Shown: piece by piece, positions 1 to 13,980 of the stretch
Numbering within the stretch: position 1 is the stretch's first letter
Layout: each line of letters opens with the position of its first letter
Origin: Puccinellia tenuiflora
Lineage: Eukaryota > Streptophyta > Magnoliopsida > Poales > Poaceae
DNA length: 64,000 nucleotides
Assembly (NCBI GenBank): GCA_012064385.1
Contig: QRDG01000609.1
Coordinates: forward strand, 1-64,000
Direction: 5' to 3'
Program-made: the position numbers and the translations under genes
Notes under the pieces: generated by a model
What the model was told of the DNA's origin: nothing
The model's input: only the letters and a program-made list of their open reading frames with translations
Databases searched by the model: none

Positions 1-1884
1 GATGGGTCGTAGCATAGAAAACAAAAAAATTCCTACGCAGCAAGCGGAATAAACCCCAAGGATCTAGACCTACTAGATGGAGGTAGCGAAGATGAGATCC
101 AATCTCTTACCCTTGAAGATCAACAAACGCGTTTTGTCGGTGCAGGGGTTGGCTAGTCGATCCCCGCAACTAGACTCATCTAGTCGCGAGGAGATGTATT
201 TCCTCGAAGTCCAATTCGATGAGGTGCCACAAGGGGCAGCACCTCCGCGGTATCCACACGTACGGCTTGATGTAGATCTCCGCCTTCTTGATCCCGCAAG
301 CAAGGTGGAGATGGCTAGATGGATCTCGGCACCACGACGGTTGTGGTGGCGTTGATGGTGTAGTCTCCACGAGCAGGGCTTCGCCAAGCCAAGCAAGAGG
401 AGAGGGAGAGGAGGAGGTGCAGCAGCAGCCCTACATCTAGGGGTGGTGCGGCAAGGCCATGGAGGTGGTGGTGGCGGCAGCCCTCCGGGGAGAGAGGTGG
501 CGCCATGAGGAGGTAGTGCGGCAAGGGAGGGGGGTGTGGCGGCTAGGGCACCAAGGGGAGCACACATGGGGTGCGGCAGCCCCTCCCCTGCCCCTCCTTA
601 TATAGGAGGCCAGGGGGGCTGCGCCCCTCTCCCTTCTAGGGCCGGCGGCTAGGGGGGAGGCTTGCCCCCCAAGCAACCCTCTAGGGTTTAGGCCGCCCCC
701 CCCCCTTCTAGAAGCTTGCCCGCATGGGCCATTGAGGGAGTGGTGCGGCTGGCCCAATAGGCCAGCCCACTACCCCTTCATGCCTTGTGGGCCCCATACT
801 CCTATGGGCCCCACTTCTAGACTCCTCTAGAACCTTCTAGAATATTCCGGAACCCTTCCAGAAAATCCCGGAACTTTTCCGATACCTCCGGAAACCACTT
901 TCCTTATATGAATCTTATTCTCCGGACCACTCCGGAACTCCTCGTGATGTCCGGGATCCTATCCGAGACTCCGAATCACCATTCGTTCATACCATCAAAA
1001 TATCTCATCGCTAACCCTAGCTACATCGGAGCGTTAAGTGTGTGACCCTACGGGTTCGAGAACATGCAGACATGATCATATCAATAATCAACAGCGGGAC
1101 CGGGATGTCCATATTGACTCCTACATATTCAACGAAGTTCTTTATCGATTGAACCACGATGCCGGAGATTCTTAATCTCATATACGATTCCCTTTGTCTC
1201 ACCGATATTTAATTTGCCCGAGATTTGATCGTCGATATCTCCATATCTAGTTCTATCTCGTTACCTGGCAAATTCTCTTTACTCGTCCATAATATAGGAT
1301 CTCCGTGATTAACACTTAATCACATGGTTGCAACCTTTCTGATGCTATATTACCGAGAGGGCCCAGAGATATCTTTTCCGTCACAAGGAAGGACAAATCC
1401 CAGTCTTGATTCATGTCACCCAACAAATACCATCGGAGATACCTAAAAGCCACCTTTATAATCACCCAGTTACGAAGTGACGTTTGATGTCCACAAAGTA
1501 TTCCTCCGGTAAACGGGAGTGATATAATCTCATGGTCTAAGGAAACTATACTTGGCATACTAAAAGTGTTGGCAATGAAACTTGTTGTGACACGATCAAT
1601 TGCAACTCTTTATTATTTGGGTCTTGTCCATCACATCATTACTCCTAATGATATGACTCCGTTATCAAGTGACTATAACAAGTCCATGGTTAGGAAACTC
1701 TAACCATCTCTTGACTAACGAACTAGTCCGGTAGAGGCTTACTAGGGACACCTGTTTGTTTATATTCCACACATGTATTATGTTTCCATTTAATACAATT
1801 ATAGCATGGATAATAAACTATTATCATAAACATGAATATGCTAATAAACCATTTTATTATTGCCTCTAGGGCATATTCCCAACA
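1..1884 (-). repeat. 3' LTR of the copia element (first base missing)
   Basis: Matches 6591-8481 over its whole length. By eye I find three substitutions (near 1204, 1445 and 1749) and three homopolymer length changes (positions 4-7, 25-31 and the C run near 700). The terminal T of the TG..CA LTR would be just left of position 1. Open frames in this segment recur identically in the other LTR and are not genes. Confidence 0.9.
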
Positions 1885-1897
1885 GTCTCCCACTTGC
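1885..1897 (-). other. Polypurine tract of the copia element
   Basis: On the minus strand this reads GCAAGTGGGAGAC, directly before the TGTTGGG start of the LTR. It is the plus-strand priming site and matches the purine tract usual in BARE/Angela elements. Confidence 0.8.
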
Positions 1898-4719
1898 ACT
1901 AGAGTCAATAATCTAGTTTACATTTTCTCGATCCAACACTCATGGTGTCTAAACACTCATGGAGTCTCAGTGCTGATCATGTTTGCTCATGGAAGAGGTT
2001 CTGTCCGTGTTCTGTACTATACAGTTCTTTATGTTCTTTGCAAAACGTCAATGTCACCTAATTTGACATTACTTTATCATCACATGATAAACCTCATATC
2101 ATCACATGATAAACTCACATCATCATATGATGAATATAATATATTTGGTTAGAGAGTGAGATTTTCGTTTCCCTTTTATGCCTACATGACGTATGATCAG
2201 TCAAGAGAACTTTCACATAGCATGTGCACCCGGAACTCACTCAGTCTTGAAACAAAATTTCTCAAACCATAATATTATATCTTTTAATCCTTGAATTAAT
2301 CATATACTCCTATATGTTGTAGACTCACAAATCGACAGTGCGATCATGTCACTTCGATATTTTCGATCATGCTTTCGCTGCGCTTCTGCTATTATGAGAT
2401 TTCCAATCTAGTTTGGTTTTATGACTTCAACCAAGTCTACCAATCTCTAGATCTCAACTCCATGAAAAATGACTCCTCATTTAACATGTTCTTCTAACCA
2501 AGAACTTGGGTCACATATCGTCAAATACAAACACATGGTTCTTATATGTTTTAGACCTATGAACAATTCATAGCGAACACTAACATATCCTCCAACCATC
2601 ATTTTGTACTGAGTTATCAACTCAATGTTTCACCTATTTCTCACAAGCAGATGAACCTTTCTTCTCTTGTTTTATTTTGAACTCCTTCAAAATCTTACTT
2701 AGGTTAAACATCCTGACATAATGTTTATCAAACATATCTATCCACCATAGATACATCTATCTCCATAGATATTTGACGTTTAAAAACTAACTTCATAAGT
2801 TATACGTTGGTTCCTGACTCATTTACAACATTTATGAAATCTCCATTTCACTCAAACAAGATGTTGTAAACTCCCACTCAAATATACACCATACACATAT
2901 TAAATTGTGAAACCACTTTGGCTCCCACTCAGAAATATGTTATCCTTATATTTGACCATGATTAACTAGCTCCCACTCAAACATATGTCACCACATATTT
3001 TGATCTTGGAAAATAGTTTCTGCTCTGACTTAATATATGTCACCACATATTTTAATTAGATCACACTCGTGTATTTTCTCGATATTTTGGACACCTCCAA
3101 AATTCTTAATTAACTATTAATATCGAGAACTCTTTATACGAAACGCTAGTACTTTACTAGCTTTAAGTTTTATTTATTCTCTACAAAACACCTTTTGAGG
3201 AATAAATATGTGAAACATCACTTTCACAAAATCAAGCAACAATTACTTTGTGATTTAAACTTAACACAGGATGACTCTTAGTCATTTTCGTATTAAGGCT
3301 TCTATTTCTTCTTTGTAGTTTCGTAGGTATGTCTTGTTTCTAAAACATGACAAGTAAATCATGAATATTATTTTGTAACCTGACAAAACTTTATATTCTT
3401 GAATCCTACTTTTCTTTAGACAAGCTAAACCGAAATTCAATGATCACCATCATCAATTCCTTTATGTGTCAAGTTTTAACCAACATAGCACTTTACATAT
3501 GTGCCACTTGATACATAAACAAGCAAGGTTTTAGCTTTTCCATTCCATCAATTCTTTTATCAATGAAACCTTTTCACGATAAATCCACTAAAACATTTAA
3601 CACAATCAACAATTGATTTGTCCCTTTTAGTCTCTCATTGTGGAATCTCTATTCATAGTCACATATGAATATACTACAAACTTTATTTGCAATAGTTTCT
3701 AATTATCTCATAATTAATGAAACCACTGTTTCACATAACTCATATGCGAAATGCAAATCATTAAATAGATCCTTATTTCTAAACAGAGTGTTTATCAAAT
3801 AAATCTAAATGCTATTATCAAACCCCCGAAATAAAACCCTTCTTTGAGACCACACAATATCAAATAGTGTGTGATTACAATATCTTAGGACATATCAAAC
3901 TCCTTTGAAATATTCTAAACATTGTAATTTGTGATAACACTTCTCACAAGTCCACATACTAACATATAACTCAAATATTTTGTCTCTTTTGATCAAATCA
4001 TAAAGACTCAATTTTCTTGTTAACTTAATATCCTAAACTCCAGAAATTTATTTGATCTCATCAAATATCATAACTCGAATAAATACACCTTATTTAATCA
4101 TTTATGATGGAGTACACAAAATAATGACATCTTATATTTGCTGAAAATACAACCAACACTTGTGTTTACTTTCGGCAATTCATGGCACTCTTCCAAAGGG
4201 TGGCATTTTAGTCATACTCCTTACAATAAGGTGCATTGATAAAACATCAAAATGTTTATTCAATCTTTAGCACGACTAAAACAATTGTCATTATTAAGTT
4301 TTGGATATCATTAGCATGTCTTTTATTTATAAATGTTCAACCAATTTATCATCTAGATTATAATAAGAATAACACACTTATAATCGAAAACTTGTGATTT
4401 CCAAAAAGGATCACTCATGAAAATAGAACAACCATTGTCTTTAACATGAATAACCGTCTCACATAAGCAAGACACACTAATTAAAATCACACTTAATTCG
4501 ATTACAACACTTATTCAAATCCTCTAATCCAAATGATAAATGTAGAGACAGATCGTTGCCAGCATCAACTCCTTGATTGCCACTATTCCGCAACGTCTTC
4601 CCATATCCTTTATGCAAATCTCAAGCAGCAGGTTCTGTTTTCATAAAACAGAATGAGTATCAAATACTTATCGAAACCGCCACAATTGCAATTTGGACTT
4701 AAACACTTATAACTTGTAT
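1898..4719. other. AT-rich copia interior without coding capacity
   Basis: I see no frame of useful length and no integrase, reverse transcriptase or RNase H motif on either strand. This is where the pol gene of an autonomous copia element would lie, so pol has been deleted or has decayed beyond recognition by eye. Confidence 0.6.
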
Positions 4720-5345
4720 ATCAATATATACTTTCTGCATTGTCAACTTCTCTTGCTATGGGTTCCACTTTGACATGACGCAGCCGAGACACAAACTCTC
4801 AGAAAGTGATCAAATCCCTTCCCATGACCTAGTCTCCGACACAATTCTTGAAGCTGGGGAGAAGCTAGTGTATCACCCCATCTGTCGCGAAACCGTCATT
4901 CATCTCGTGGTTCCAAACAAGCACTAGACGATGATGTATCTCATGCATTATCCTCAGGTGTTGTTCCAAGCAAGTGTTCTATTCCATCTTGAGTGAAAGA
5001 AAACCGTTCAGACATTCGAACCTTACAATTCTAACTTGTGCTGAAAAACTATTTTTCAGCTCATCAACAATCTCCATTGCAATCAAGTTCTTGAATTGTC
5101 TACTTAGGTCAGAATTCATGAAGGTACACATCATCCACTTGACTTTCAAGTAGGTGGTTCAAAACCACTCCATGTACTCTTCATCGCTTGCAGAAAAATT
5201 TGGGTTTATCTCCTATTGGTTCTTCTAACATGTAGAGCTCATCATTGGTGTGTAGGACTTCTTTCAGACGCAGGTACCACTTAACAAAATTGACCCATCG
5301 AGACGCAATTTTTCAGCAACGAACAGACTACCGTAGTCGGCCATG
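4720..5345 (-). pseudogene. Degenerate copia gag (UBN2-type) remnant
   Basis: Translating the minus strand across several frames gives a recognisable copia gag. It starts near an ATG at 5343, then shifts frame into VNFVKWYLRLKEVLHTNDEL and LYMLEEPIGDKP. Later segments resemble the central UBN2 region (MEIVDELKNSFSAQVRI, FCEFVSRLRHVKVEPIA). At least one frameshift near the start and several stop codons break it. It is the only coding trace found inside the copia element, in the expected gag position next to the primer site. A gag product packages element RNA in particles; this copy cannot encode one. Confidence 0.65.
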
Positions 5346-6576
5346 ATCTACAAGGATTTTTGCAAAGACATCTGGACTTTTGTTTATGATAATTTTAGTT
5401 CATCTTAATGAACTCCCACTAAACTCAACATCTCTCTGGTTGTTTAGTGATACACGATCCAAATCCACTACACCACAACCGATCATCACGTGAGGTGATG
5501 TAGCTTCAATGGTGAACATCGCCATGTTGATCATATCATCCATATGACTCGTGTTTAACCTTTCGGTTCTTGTGTTCCGAGGCCATGTCTGTACATGCTA
5601 GGCTCGTCAAGGAAACCGTAGTATTTTCGCGTGTGTAAATCTGGCTTACACCCGTTGTATGTGAACGTTGAATCTATCACACCCGATCATCACGTGGTGC
5701 TTCGAAACGAAGATCTTTGGCAACGGTGCATACTAGGGAAGAACACATCTTGATATTAACATGAGAGATCACCTTATCATGCTACCGTCGCGATCACATC
5801 TAAGCATAACAATAAGGTGCACAAAAGGATTAACATCACATGCAATTCATAATTGTGATATGATATGGCCTTTCTTCTTATGCTTTTGATCTCCATCTTC
5901 AAAGCACCGGCATGATCTCCATCTACCGGCATGATCTCCATCATCGTGGCGCCATCACCATGGTTGTCCACCAACTATTGCAACTACAACTAATGCTACT
6001 CTTAGCAATAAAGTAAAGCAATTACATGGTGATTCAATGACACGCAGGTCACATAAAATAAAAGACAACCATATGGCTCCGGCCGGTTGCCGTACTCAAC
6101 GACATGCAAGTCGTGAAAGATTACAAACATGATCATTGCATACATTATCACAAATCACATATTGGCCATACCACATCACATGACCCCCTCTGCAAAAACA
6201 AGTTAGACGTACCTCTACTTTGTTTATGCAATTTTTACGTGGCTTGGGTCAACGAGATAGAACCGTTCTAATCTACGCAAAACCACAACGGTGATATAGT
6301 AGTTGCTTATTTACTCATTCTTTTGAAAGGCCTTCCATTGAAAATTGCATCTTCACTAAAGCAAGAGAAACAGACACCCGCCAGCCACTTATGCAAAACA
6401 AGTTGCATGTCAATCGTGGAACCGGTCTCTCGTGCGTGGACGAGTAAGGTTGGTCCGGGCCGCTTCATCTCACAATACCGCAAAGACGCAAAGTGCACGC
6501 GAGAAGGTAGCAACATAAAATATCAACGCCCACAACACTTGTGTTCTAATCGCACCAACATCTACGAATAGATCTA
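5346..6576. other. Copia leader region between primer site and gag remnant
   Basis: About 1.2 kb of untranslated leader of the copia element on the minus strand. It holds only short shadow frames and nothing I recognise. Confidence 0.5.
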
Positions 6577-6589
6577 GGCTCTGATACCA
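6577..6589 (-). other. Primer binding site of the copia element
   Basis: The minus strand reads TGGTATCAGAGCC one base after the LTR end. This is the complement of the 3' end of initiator Met-tRNA, the usual primer of plant copia elements. It proves the minus orientation and identifies the right-hand LTR as the 5' LTR. Confidence 0.9.
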
Positions 6590-6590
6590 C

Positions 6591-8481
6591 TGATGGGGTC
6601 GTAGCATAGAAAACAAAAAAATTTCCTACGCAGCAAGCGGAATAAACCCCAAGGATCTAGACCTACTAGATGGAGGTAGCGAAGATGAGATCCAATCTCT
6701 TACCCTTGAAGATCAACAAACGCGTTTTGTCGGTGCAGGGGTTGGCTAGTCGATCCCCGCAACTAGACTCATCTAGTCGCGAGGAGATGTATTTCCTCGA
6801 AGTCCAATTCGATGAGGTGCCACAAGGGGCAGCACCTCCGCGGTATCCACACGTACGGCTTGATGTAGATCTCCGCCTTCTTGATCCCGCAAGCAAGGTG
6901 GAGATGGCTAGATGGATCTCGGCACCACGACGGTTGTGGTGGCGTTGATGGTGTAGTCTCCACGAGCAGGGCTTCGCCAAGCCAAGCAAGAGGAGAGGGA
7001 GAGGAGGAGGTGCAGCAGCAGCCCTACATCTAGGGGTGGTGCGGCAAGGCCATGGAGGTGGTGGTGGCGGCAGCCCTCCGGGGAGAGAGGTGGCGCCATG
7101 AGGAGGTAGTGCGGCAAGGGAGGGGGGTGTGGCGGCTAGGGCACCAAGGGGAGCACACATGGGGTGCGGCAGCCCCTCCCCTGCCCCTCCTTATATAGGA
7201 GGCCAGGGGGGCTGCGCCCCTCTCCCTTCTAGGGCCGGCGGCTAGGGGGGAGGCTTGCCCCCCAAGCAACCCTCTAGGGTTTAGGCCGCCCCCCCCCCCC
7301 CCTTCTAGAAGCTTGCCCGCATGGGCCATTGAGGGAGTGGTGCGGCTGGCCCAATAGGCCAGCCCACTACCCCTTCATGCCTTGTGGGCCCCATACTCCT
7401 ATGGGCCCCACTTCTAGACTCCTCTAGAACCTTCTAGAATATTCCGGAACCCTTCCAGAAAATCCCGGAACTTTTCCGATACCTCCGGAAACCACTTTCC
7501 TTATATGAATCTTATTCTCCGGACCACTCCGGAACTCCTCGTGATGTCCGGGATCCTATCCGAGACTCCGAATCACCATTCGTTCATACCATCAAAATAT
7601 CTCATCGCTAACCCTAGCTACATCGGAGCGTTAAGTGTGTGACCCTACGGGTTCGAGAACATGCAGACATGATCATATCAATAATCAACAGCGGGACCGG
7701 GATGTCCATATTGACTCCTACATATTCAACGAAGTTCTTTATCGATTGAACCACGATGCCGGAGATTCTTAATCTCATATACGATTCCCTTTGTCTCACC
7801 GATACTTAATTTGCCCGAGATTTGATCGTCGATATCTCCATATCTAGTTCTATCTCGTTACCTGGCAAATTCTCTTTACTCGTCCATAATATAGGATCTC
7901 CGTGATTAACACTTAATCACATGGTTGCAACCTTTCTGATGCTATATTACCGAGAGGGCCCAGAGATATCTTTTCCGTCACAAGGAAGGACAAATCCCAG
8001 TCTTGATTCATGTCACCCAACAAATACCATCGGAGATACCTGAAAGCCACCTTTATAATCACCCAGTTACGAAGTGACGTTTGATGTCCACAAAGTATTC
8101 CTCCGGTAAACGGGAGTGATATAATCTCATGGTCTAAGGAAACTATACTTGGCATACTAAAAGTGTTGGCAATGAAACTTGTTGTGACACGATCAATTGC
8201 AACTCTTTATTATTTGGGTCTTGTCCATCACATCATTACTCCTAATGATATGACTCCGTTATCAAGTGACTATAACAAGTCCATGGTTAGGAAACTCTAA
8301 CCATCTCTTGACTAACGAACTAGTCCGGTAGAGGCTTACTAGGGACACATGTTTGTTTATATTCCACACATGTATTATGTTTCCATTTAATACAATTATA
8401 GCATGGATAATAAACTATTATCATAAACATGAATATGCTAATAAACCATTTTATTATTGCCTCTAGGGCATATTCCCAACA
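6591..8481 (-). repeat. 5' LTR of the copia element
   Basis: An 1891-bp LTR bounded by TG and CA. It differs from the left LTR by only a few bases, so insertion is recent. At the commonly used grass LTR rate of 1.3e-8 per site per year, three substitutions would mean tens of thousands of years (inference). Confidence 0.9.
7189..7199 (-). promoter_or_regulatory. TATA box in copia 5' LTR
   Basis: The minus strand reads CCTATATAAGG inside a GC-rich stretch, a plausible core promoter for element transcription. The same motif lies in the left LTR at about 597-607. Confidence 0.5.
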
Positions 8482-10622
8482 GGCTTTTCATGCCAAGAGG
8501 CAACCTACACAAGGTTGGATACTAGAAGGTATGCATGGGATAGATACCTGTTACCGAGAATACATTGGTGATGAAGATGATGAGAGTGGGTTTATCATCA
8601 AAGCTTGACTCCGACACTCACACGGTGAGAACACCTTCCTTATGAATGAGGCAAGCATCCAATGCATCTCCATTGTACCTAAAACACAATTAGAGTACAA
8701 AATGGTTCCCAAACTCATTGGGTCCCATAGTAGTTAGATAAACTATAATATATAGGAAACACTCCACATAAATATGTGCATATAGATATGAAATTGAATT
8801 TCATGCACATCTTAGCCGATTTAGGATTCGGTGGAGTATCCCCTATATATTAGAACTAGAAAGACTAGCATGCCATAAAATATATATACTAGTAAATATG
8901 CATGCATAGACTTACAAGAACCAAACGAGATACAATTTGGACAAAAGCACCAAGTAAACCAAGAAGAGAGCACACCAAGGTGTGACACAAAAAGGTTGTC
9001 CAAATTATATCAAAATCCAAATCAACACATGATTGAGGAAAAATCAAATCAACAAATGATTGATTCCAAAACACATCAACACATGAAGTGTGATATCAAA
9101 AGGAATCGAATCAACACAACAAATGATCGATAAGACACCAAATGAAAATAAGATACCAATTAAAACAAAAAAAATATCAACTAGGAGAAAAGATACCAAG
9201 AAGAGGGTGATACTTGACCGAAATCAAGTAAAGGAAAATGAGGCAAAAAGGTATCAAGACTCCCACAAAAAATATTAATTGGAACAAATATCTATGGAGG
9301 AGATATTAAATTCCAATTAATACCATTTGAAGGTACCAAAACAAGATAAAGAATCAAATGCCAATTGAAAGGATAAAAAATTGATAGATAGGTTAGTGTT
9401 CTAAATAAAAAGGAATGCTCCCCCAATATTCATGCATTATCTTTGATATTTGCATTTGAATAGAAAATGCATGTACAAGGGATCATTACTGTCCATATTT
9501 TATCTAAAACACTAAACACTACCGATTGAAAGATAGGATCCATTCAAAAGGCAAGGAAGGCAATAGATAAAGTAAATCAACGCAAGAGCCAATGTGAAGA
9601 TGGTCTACAAAATCCACCACAATTACTAGTATCACTTGTCATGGACAAGGAGTATATAGAGATATTTCTCGGTGGTATAAAGGAATGATGTACAGGGCCA
9701 ACTTCACCACAAACTAGCAAATGGCAAAAGATAGGAATTAAAACACCATTTTTTTTAAAAAAAAGGTTTGTTGGTAGTTTCAATTATTCGAACCAACCGG
9801 CAAAGCCATGGTTAGAGTAAAAGGAAACAAATGGTTTATCACATAATATATGGGAATGCATATTAGAGAAAACCACACCAAGCAACCTCACACAAACAAG
9901 AACCAAAGGGTAACCACACAAGAAAAATGGAACTTGTTTGAGTAAACATGCCACATAGGAAATGGATAATGTACAATATCAACTCTAAGTGGCAAACCTC
10001 AAATGTTCACATTTTTATGGGATTGTAATATGCACATAGCTTATTACTCCCCCATAATGTCATAATTCATTTTATTTTTAAACAAGAGGCAAATAAAACC
10101 AACTAGAGAAATTAATGGACATTATAGAATTTGAATTTCTCATGAATATGACATACCACATAGTAGCTAGATAATATTGAAATATCAATACTAGGTGGTG
10201 TGCCTCATGTATACACATTTTAGGTTTGTGATGTGCACAAAGCACATTACTCCCCCAAAATGGGATAGTACATTAATATCTCAAAGAGCCAAATGAAATC
10301 CACACAAGATTCAATAAAGCTCAACACAAAGTTACACATACATGATACACAACTATCTTACATAACCTTGAGTAACAAGACAAGTAGGAAGGTAGCATAC
10401 CACATACAAGCACATGCTAGGAACAAAACTAACACATGCAAGGGAGCAAGCAACTTTCAATGTATATATGAGTTAAATACATGTTACCGCAAGGAGGAAG
10501 CATTGGATATGAGATAGATATGTGATCCTCCAATTGACTTGGCTTGGGAAATAAAACCATGAAGATCCCTTAATTCTTCAAAAATAGCCAAGTCACCAAT
10601 GTCCTCCACAATCACCTATTGA
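8482..10622 (-). other. Non-coding Sirevirus interior with multiple purine tracts
   Basis: No gene is visible. TGGGGGAG-type motifs occur on the minus strand near 9419-9426, 10049-10056 and 10250-10257. The segments at about 9955-10060 and 10155-10265 are diverged direct repeats sharing the order GGGGGAGTAAT, then a GTGCACAT-like block. Confidence 0.5.
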
Positions 10623-12911
10623 TCAAGTTGAAGCTTGTTGGTCCCCAACCAAGTTGGGTCCTAAGAGGTTAGTCACAATAGGTTTGGGAACCCAAATGGT
10701 GCTTTTCTTGACACCACATTGAGCTCCCACATATTTGGCAAACATATTGCCAACTCTATCCTTCCCAAGAGAGTAAACATCATCAATTATGATAGGGTTG
10801 GATGAGGTACCGTTAGTGCATGAAGAAGCAAAATGACCTTTGCCACGGCAAAGGTAGCAACACCGACTCTTCTCTTTCTTCTTCCTAGGCTCCTTAACTT
10901 GAGGAGCATTGGCTTGAGTCTTCTTAGGAGGTGGACGTTGTTCAACTCGTGGTTGAGCACGTGATTGAACAAGAGGCCGCTTCCCTAGTTGCTTCTCACT
11001 AAGAGACATCTTCTTCTTCTTCTTCATTGGGCAATCCCGAACATGGTGCCCTTCTAACTTGCACTTGAAGCAAGTGATCTTGGCCGGATTCTTGATTTGA
11101 ACTTGGCCCTTCTTCTTGTTGTCAACCTTGGACTTGTTCTTGTTGTTGGAGTTGAATCCAAGTCCACTCTTGTCATTCGGGGATTGTTGCACACTCAACA
11201 TGTTGTCAAGTGCACTCTTCTCCCCATGACGCTTTTCCAAGCCCTTCTTCAAAGAAGCGACTTGGGCCTTGAGGTCTTTTATTTCCTCTACATGGTTAGT
11301 GGCAACAAAAACACTAGAGGAAGTAGATGCATCATTGTTAGAGGAACAAGGCAAAGCAAGTAATTCATCACATGATGTACCAACATTTTTAGTGGATGAA
11401 CTACTAGGACTAGCACATGGCAATATAGCATTTTTAATTAAAGTTGTGCTAATATCCACATGAGGCTCACTTCATGTTACCTTTGTAGTGATGGCCTCAT
11501 GAGCCAACTTTAGACAAGCATAGGATGCTAGAAGATTATCATTAGAGCTAGATAGCTTTTCATGACTTGCTTCCAACTTCTCATACTTGCTAGTTAGCAA
11601 CTCAAGTTGAGCCCTTAGCTCAACATTCTCCTTCATAATAGATGCTTCACAAGAAGTGGAGTTAGTGGCACAAGCATCATTAACTTTAGGAATAGAATAA
11701 GATAACTTGGCAAGCTCATCATTTAATCTAGCATTTTCATTTTTCGTGACTTTATATTTAGCATGAGCATGGTCACGTTCTTTAATGATTTTAGCAATTA
11801 TATCATTATGAGACTCCTCGATTGATTCTAGTTTCTCCTCAAGAGAAGCATGAGTCTCTTGCTCTTCCGCAAGAGCATCTTCTAACAATGCTTTCTCCAT
11901 AGCATCATCTCTTTCTATCTTACCTTTTTCTTCAAGGCTTGCTTCCAAGGCCTCAATAGTTTCCCCACGCTCAATAAGAGTGCTCATAATTTCAAAGAGG
12001 TTAGCTTGGGCACTTTTATTGGTAGGAAGGGCTTTAAGGATCATTAGACCTTTATTTTGAAGAAGGGCATTAATTTTTTCCATATCATCTTCTTCATTAT
12101 TATTATCATTATCATTATTATCACCATTGTCATTACTAGAAGAAGATTTAGCCATGAGACAATGAGAGGTGGATGAAGAAGAATAATTAATTTTTGAACT
12201 ACTCAAGTTCACATCTTGTTGCATAGCAAATTGGGTTTCCTCTACATTATTATTAATGCAAGAGTTAGAGGGAACACAAGCATTTTCATCATGGCAACAA
12301 GATAAAGCAAGCATATCATAAAGAGATTCATCCAAGCAAATTTTTGATGATATGCAAGGACTATCAACACTAGCATGTAAATCATTTATAGTGCTACGAG
12401 TGTTTAGGTCCAAAGATGAAGCATTGCAACAAGATAGAGATAAATGATCATCAACAATGAGCTCACTATCGAAATTGCAAAGCCTATCACTACTCACCAT
12501 CACATTAGTTTGTGGCTTACCACATTTTGGTGAAGTAGATGAAGACGAGAACTCGTCACGTCCGGAGGTGGAGGGAGAGCAATCATCCTCAATAGAGTTG
12601 GACACTCCATATTTATCTTGAAGCTTGGTCCAAAGCTCATGAGCATCCCGGAGAGGCATGATTGACTCGAAAACTACAACACTCACAAATTTGCAAAACT
12701 CGTTAGATGCTAGAGCATCTAGATATAAGTTTTTCTCATCCTCTAAAGTCGTACTTGCGTAGTCCTTTGGAGGAGAAAAACCTATATCTAAGATACGCTC
12801 AATATTGGGGTCCAAGACCCGTAAGTGATTAAGCATATGAGTTTTCCAAACATTAAAATTTGTGCCATTAAATCTAAACAAGGAATTGTGCACTAAATCC
12901 CTAGACGACAT
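10623..12911 (-). pseudogene. Sirevirus gag with one in-frame stop
   Basis: A single reading frame from ATG at 12911 to a stop at 10623 is interrupted only by TGA at 11472-11474. The first part has 479 residues. It opens with the DUF4219/UBN2-like gag domain (FRFNGTNFNVWKTHMLNHLR near residue 12), followed by Ser/Asn-rich acidic sequence and a long Glu/Lys-rich coiled coil (about 280-475). The second part, about 280 residues, carries two CCHC zinc knuckles, CFKCKLEGHHVRDC and CYLCRGKGHFASSC, and a WVPK motif near its end. The protein would coat element RNA and form particles. Readthrough of TGA, or a full-length copy elsewhere, would be needed for a complete product. No protease or polymerase domain follows. 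Confidence 0.8.
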
Positions 12912-12950
12912 CCTTACTCTCTAGGCGGTAAAGCCAAACAAGAGAGACGA

Positions 12951-12963
12951 GGCTCTGATACCA
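12951..12963 (-). other. Primer binding site of the Sirevirus
   Basis: The minus strand reads TGGTATCAGAGCC two bases after the LTR end TTTCA, again complementary to initiator Met-tRNA. It fixes the adjoining LTR as the 5' LTR. Confidence 0.88.
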
Positions 12964-13980
12964 ATTGAAAGAACAACTATGCCCGAGATGTCGCCTAGAG
13001 GGGGGGTGAATAGGCGATTAAAACTTTTTCTAATTAGGGGCTTGATAATTGCGGAATAAAACTATGTGTTTAAATTACCAAGCCAACAACCTAATATTCT
13101 AGGTTCACCTATGTGCACCAACAACCTATGCTAAACAAGGCAAGCAACAAGGTGATAACAAGATATGAACTTCAAGCACGAAGGCTATCACAATGTAAAT
13201 TGCATAAGTAAAGCTCGGGTATAGAAATAACCGAGGCACGCGGAGACGAGGATGTATTCCCGAGTTCCTCCTTGTTAAGGGAGTACGTCTCATTGGAGGG
13301 GTGTGAGCTCGCCACAAGAGGCCTACTCAAGATGCCACAAAGGCCTCACCCTATTCTCCGATGAACCTCACCCAAGGGATCGGTTCACCTTCCACTATCG
13401 GAATCCTTCGGGGCGGATTCCGGAGCCCTTTACAACTTCTCTTGGGGCACACACCCACAACTCAATTGGGGGCTCCCAAATTCGTGCCGAAGCTTCACAA
13501 CTCGAAGACTTCGCGACACCTCCAACCATCTAGGGTACACGATGCACCCAAGAGGCAACAAGCTCTTGGGAACACAATGCACCCAAGAGTAACAAGCTTC
13601 TCAACGTCGATCTTCACGTATCACCGTAGGGAGAGCAACCCAATGCAACAAATGCAAGAGGCAAGAACACACAAAGTGATCAAGTCCTTCACTCTCAAAT
13701 TCCAACCAAGCAACAAATGCTTTGGGGGGAATAAGAGAGGAAGAACAAAGGGGATGAACACAAAGCAACCCCAAAATCTAGATCCACAAGTTTCTCCTCA
13801 CTTAGAAGAGATTTTGATTGGTGGAATGGTAGATCTAGATCTCCTCTCTTGAAACCCTAAATTTGGGCAAGAATCATTGGAGGGGAAGAGAGGAATCAAG
13901 CTCACAAGGATTAGAGCAAAGGGAAAGAGCAAGAACAAGTGAGCAAGGTGTGTAACCAGGTTTTGGGTGGGGGGGAGGAG

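Larger units (their letters stand above)
1..8481 (-). mobile_element. Non-autonomous Ty1-copia element, BARE/Angela-like
   Basis: Two nearly identical direct repeats of about 1.89 kb flank a 4.7 kb AT-rich interior. Read on the minus strand, the LTR starts TGTTGGGAATATGCCC, the start typical of BARE/Angela elements, and ends ATCA. A Met-tRNA primer site follows the right LTR and a purine tract precedes the left LTR, so the element is transcribed right to left. The only coding trace found inside is a broken gag; no polymerase frame was recognised, so it would need enzymes supplied in trans. The outermost base of the left LTR lies outside the window, so only the right flank of the target site (GGCTT, 8482-8486) is visible. 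It is inserted into the Sirevirus element that continues at 8482. Confidence 0.85.

Noticed and set aside
73..567. 164-codon minus frame, repeated identically at 6666-7160
   Set aside because: Both copies lie in the LTRs of the copia element; identity comes from LTR duplication and there is no domain.
13303..13852. Overlapping plus frames of 76 and 163 codons
   Set aside because: They lie within the Sirevirus LTR, in mutually exclusive frames, with no recognisable domain.
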